Below are positions 5,318-7,948 of a DNA stretch of 7,948 bases, in pieces. Under the pieces are notes generated by a model. The model was not told the DNA's origin and did no database searches. It saw nothing but the letters and a program-made list of their open reading frames with translations. Position numbers and translations under genes: made by a program. Origin of the DNA: CAYPEL01 sp964409635 (GTDB lineage: Bacteria; Pseudomonadota; Gammaproteobacteria; DSM-19610); contig CAYPEL010000131.1 of NCBI GenBank assembly GCA_964409635.1, positions 1 through 7,948 of the forward strand, given 5' to 3'. How positions within the stretch are numbered: position 1 is the first letter of the stretch; each line of letters begins with the position of its first letter.

Positions 5318-7906
5318 ATGCCTAAAATAGTCCTGTTTTTACTCTTTGCTCTGTTTCTTCCCAGGGTTGTAACTGCGGCTTCGATTGACATACGCATAGC
5401 ATCAGGAACAGACGATGCGGAAGAGCGCGCGAGCGGCAGTATATCCAGAAGCAGCAGTGATCTGGAGTTGGTGCGAGACCGTGGCGGTAACCAAACCATC
5501 GGCATGCGGTTTAACGGTGTGGTGATTGACCGGGGTACGACCATTACTAATGCGTATATCCAGTTCACCGTTGATGAGGCGAGTACGGTTGCGACGAACC
5601 TGACGATTGAGGGTCAGGCGAGTAATAACGCGTCGAGCTTTACAAATACTGATTTCAGTATATCGACGCGGGCGCGGACAGCCGCCAGTGTTGGCTGGTC
5701 GCCGAATGCCTGGCTAACGGTGGGCGCCTCGGGAGCCGGTCAGCGAACCCCGAATCTGGCGTCAGTCATCCAGGAGATCGTCAACCGGTCGGGCTGGTCG
5801 GCGGGTAATTCACTGGTATTGCTGGTGGCGGGGAGCGGTGAACGGGTTGCAGAGTCGTTTAATGGCGTATCGGCGTCAGCGCCGCTATTGCATATTGAGT
5901 TTGATGGCCCGGCGGGTAACTTGAGGCCGACGGTGAATGCGGGCGCGGATACAACCGTCACGCTGCCATCGAATACGGCGTTACTTGATGGCACGGTAAC
6001 AGACGACGGTTTACCCAGCGGTACACTGAACACGACCTGGAGTCACGTAGGTGGTACAGGGAGTGGGAGCGTAAGTTTCGGTAATCGTAATGCTGTGGAT
6101 ACTACGGTGACCTTTAGTGCGAATGCAGGCACGTATCGGCTACGGCTGACGGCTAATGACAGCGCCTTGTCTGCTTCTGATGAAGTTGTGGTTACCGTTA
6201 ACCCCGAAGGCATTAGCAGCCTGGACATACGCATAGCATCAGGAACAGACGATGCGGAAGAGCGCGCGAGCGGCAGTATATCCAGAAGCAGCAGTGATCT
6301 GGAGTTGGTGCGAGACCGTGGCGGTAACCAAACCATCGGCATGCGGTTTAACGGTGTGGTGATTGACCGGGGTACGACCATTACTAATGCGTATATCCAG
6401 TTCACCGTTGATGAGGCGAGTACGGTTGCGACGAACCTGACGATTGAGGGTCAGGCGAGTAATAACGCGTCGAGCTTTACAAATACTGATTTCAGTATAT
6501 CGACGCGGGCGCGGACAGCCGCCAGTGTTGGCTGGTCGCCGAATGCCTGGCTAACGGTGGGCGCCTCGGGAGCCGGTCAGCGAACCCCGAATCTGGCGTC
6601 AGTCATCCAGGAGATCGTCAACCGGTCGGGCTGGTCGGCGGGTAATTCACTGGTATTGCTGGTGGCGGGGAGCGGTGAACGGGTTGCAGAGTCGTTTAAT
6701 GGCGTATCGGCGTCAGCGCCGCTATTGCATATTGAGTTTGATGGCCCGGCGGGTAACTTGAGGCCGACGGTGAATGCGGGCGCGGATACAACCGTCACGC
6801 TGCCATCGAATACGGCGTTACTTGATGGCACGGTAACAGACGACGGTTTACCCAGCGGTACACTGAACACGACCTGGAGTCACGTAGGTGGTACAGGGAG
6901 TGGGAGCGTAAGTTTCGGTAATCGTAATGCTGTGGATACTACGGTGACCTTTAGTGCGAATGCAGGCACGTATCGGCTACGGCTGACGGCTAATGACAGC
7001 GCCTTGTCTGCTTCTGATGAAGTTGCTGTGTTTGTTAATGTGGGTGGTGCGATACTATCAATTAGTCAAGTGAGACATTTCCGGACGGGCTTTACCGGTG
7101 GTGGTAGCCAGCGCACTGTACCTAGCATCGACCCGGCAGGTATTGTTTATCATGAACCCTCTGGGCATTTGTATATCTCTGATTCCGAGATCAATGAGGT
7201 GAGTGCTGTTTTTAACGTTGTCGGAGCAAATCTTTTCGAAACGTCTCTGCGAGGAAATACGCTGTTTAGCCAAACGGACTTGACTGTACGCACGGGTAAT
7301 GAACCGTTTAAGAACAAAGAGCCTACCGGGATTGCATTTTGTTCAAGTGATGGGCATTTTTATAGTTCAAATGATGATAACGACCTTATTTACCGCTACC
7401 AGTTCAATGGTTCTGATTTTACTGCAGTAGATTCGGTTTCTACCAGGCCCCATACCAATGATCCCGAGGGGATCACCTGTGACCCGTTTTCTGGCCGTCT
7501 CTATGTGATAGGGGGGAACGGAATTAATATACTGGTGTACCATTATAGTTCAGGCTTTGTGCTTGAAACTGTACTGGATTTATTTTCCACGGCAGGTAAT
7601 CCAGCCGGTGTCCCCAGTGATCCAGAAGGTATCGCATTCGATCCTGTGAGCGGTAATCTGTTTGTTATATCGGATCCTGATGTGGCGATTTTTGAGTACA
7701 CAACTAGCGGTGTGTTTATCAGGAAATATAACATTGGTAATTTTTCGCCTTCGCCCATCAACCCGCAAGGGTTAACTATCGGTCCAAGCTCATCGAATCC
7801 ATCAGAAATGTCGTTTTATATTGCTGATGGGGGGATAGACAATGATCAGGATCCGAACGAGCGTGATGGTGTTATCTATGAGGCGTTGATTCAACGTGCT
7901 CCCTAG
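5318..7906 (+). CDS. Secreted duplicated beta-sandwich/PKD-like protein with beta-propeller
   Basis: This 862-residue exported protein has a clear signal peptide (MPKIVLFLLFALFLPRVVTA, K3 then a hydrophobic core, cleavage near VTA-A). Next come two copies of a module (24-290 and 303-569), identical in sequence. Each has a DNRLRE/CBM96-like beta-sandwich (DDAEER, SSDLELV, GNQTIGMRF, AYIQFTVDE, RTPNLASVIQEIV, GERVAESFNG) and a PKD-like domain (NLRPTVNAGAD, DDGLPSG, TTWSHVGG, YRLRLTAND), joined by a 12-residue linker (291-302). The C-terminal propeller (about 578-862) has PxGI/L motifs at 606, 669, 716, 769 and 816, and an acidic DNDQDPNERDG near the end. C675 and C721 are the only cysteines. 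GAAGG (5306-5310) supports the ATG; an in-frame stop at 5273 excludes a longer start. It is a paralogue of the protein at 413-2401 but lacks its dockerin-like repeats. The beta-sandwich and PKD-like parts probably bind glycan or act as spacers; the propeller's activity is unknown. Confidence 0.9.
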   Translation: MPKIVLFLLFALFLPRVVTAASIDIRIASGTDDAEERASGSISRSSSDLELVRDRGGNQTIGMRFNGVVIDRGTTITNAYIQFTVDEASTVATNLTIEGQASNNASSFTNTDFSISTRARTAASVGWSPNAWLTVGASGAGQRTPNLASVIQEIVNRSGWSAGNSLVLLVAGSGERVAESFNGVSASAPLLHIEFDGPAGNLRPTVNAGADTTVTLPSNTALLDGTVTDDGLPSGTLNTTWSHVGGTGSGSVSFGNRNAVDTTVTFSANAGTYRLRLTANDSALSASDEVVVTVNPEGISSLDIRIASGTDDAEERASGSISRSSSDLELVRDRGGNQTIGMRFNGVVIDRGTTITNAYIQFTVDEASTVATNLTIEGQASNNASSFTNTDFSISTRARTAASVGWSPNAWLTVGASGAGQRTPNLASVIQEIVNRSGWSAGNSLVLLVAGSGERVAESFNGVSASAPLLHIEFDGPAGNLRPTVNAGADTTVTLPSNTALLDGTVTDDGLPSGTLNTTWSHVGGTGSGSVSFGNRNAVDTTVTFSANAGTYRLRLTANDSALSASDEVAVFVNVGGAILSISQVRHFRTGFTGGGSQRTVPSIDPAGIVYHEPSGHLYISDSEINEVSAVFNVVGANLFETSLRGNTLFSQTDLTVRTGNEPFKNKEPTGIAFCSSDGHFYSSNDDNDLIYRYQFNGSDFTAVDSVSTRPHTNDPEGITCDPFSGRLYVIGGNGINILVYHYSSGFVLETVLDLFSTAGNPAGVPSDPEGIAFDPVSGNLFVISDPDVAIFEYTTSGVFIRKYNIGNFSPSPINPQGLTIGPSSSNPSEMSFYIADGGIDNDQDPNERDGVIYEALIQRAP
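5387..6188 (+). repeat. Direct repeat copy 1, 802 bp
   Basis: This is the first of two tandem copies encoding the beta-sandwich plus PKD-like module (residues 24-290). Compared line by line with 6224-7025, I found no mismatch. The period is 837 bp (279 codons), so the reading frame is kept. A 35-bp unique linker (6189-6223) separates the copies. Confidence 0.95.
6224..7025 (+). repeat. Direct repeat copy 2, 802 bp
   Basis: This second copy (residues 303-569) leads directly into the propeller. Identity with copy 1 ends abruptly on both sides: before the GAC at 6224, and after the first base of codon 570, where copy 1 continues VVTVNPEG and copy 2 continues AVFVNVGG. The sharp edges fit a recent unequal exchange or gene conversion. 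Confidence 0.95.
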
Positions 7907-7923
7907 AAGTGAGGATTTAATTG

Positions 7924-7948
7924 ATGCCGGGTACTAGTCTTTCCAATT
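7924..7948 (+). CDS. Partial downstream gene, first eight codons
   Basis: An ATG at 7924 is preceded by GAGGA (7911-7915) at 8-nt spacing and begins MPGTSLSN before the window ends. It lies 17 bp after the stop of the 862-residue gene with no terminator between them, so it is probably the next gene of the same transcript. Too little is visible to name it. Confidence 0.4.

Noticed and set aside
5740..6033. 97-codon minus-strand frame, repeated identically at 6577-6870
   Set aside because: Its duplication only reflects the identical DNA repeat of the plus-strand gene; the translation is a reverse shadow with no domain or start signal.
413..7906. The two inverted paralogues as ends of a composite transposon or an invertible segment
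   Set aside because: They are similar as proteins but clearly diverged, with different domain content; no terminal inverted repeats, target duplications, transposase or recombinase were seen.

Overview
The window looks like accessory DNA from a Gram-negative bacterium, most likely a marine or environmental gammaproteobacterium. This rests on the Sec-type secreted multidomain proteins, the degenerate dockerin-like repeats of the 'DVAP.G.PDG.LN..DLL.LQR' kind, the flippase type and the moderate GC content. The assignment is inference; there is no rRNA or other taxonomic marker. No tRNA, rRNA, insertion sequence, CRISPR array or convincing intrinsic terminator was seen.

Layout from left to right. 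Positions 1-128 hold the probable start of a leftward gene encoding an exported protein, cut by the window edge. Positions 413-2401 (minus) encode a 662-residue exported protein: signal peptide, dockerin-like pair, beta-sandwich domain, PKD-like domain and C-terminal beta-propeller. A 434-bp divergent intergenic region (2402-2835) contains candidate promoters in both directions. Then come a family 2 glycosyltransferase (2836-3669) and a Wzx/MOP-type polysaccharide flippase (3775-5085), both rightward. A 232-bp intergenic region follows, with two adjacent inverted repeats, a perfect TATAAT and a short leader ORF with a strong ribosome binding site. Positions 5318-7906 encode an 862-residue paralogue of the left protein. 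It lacks the dockerin but carries the beta-sandwich plus PKD-like module twice, as an 802-bp direct repeat in which I found no mismatch. A further gene appears to begin at 7924 and runs off the right edge.

The most striking points are these: two paralogous secreted propeller proteins, inverted relative to each other, bracket a glycan-assembly pair; and one of them has an essentially identical, in-frame 279-codon module duplication. A reasonable inference is a cell-surface or matrix system in which the glycosyltransferase and flippase make and export a glycan that the secreted proteins bind, process or organise. The sequence does not show the ligand or any enzymatic activity, and no polymerase, cohesin or sorting signal is visible in the window.
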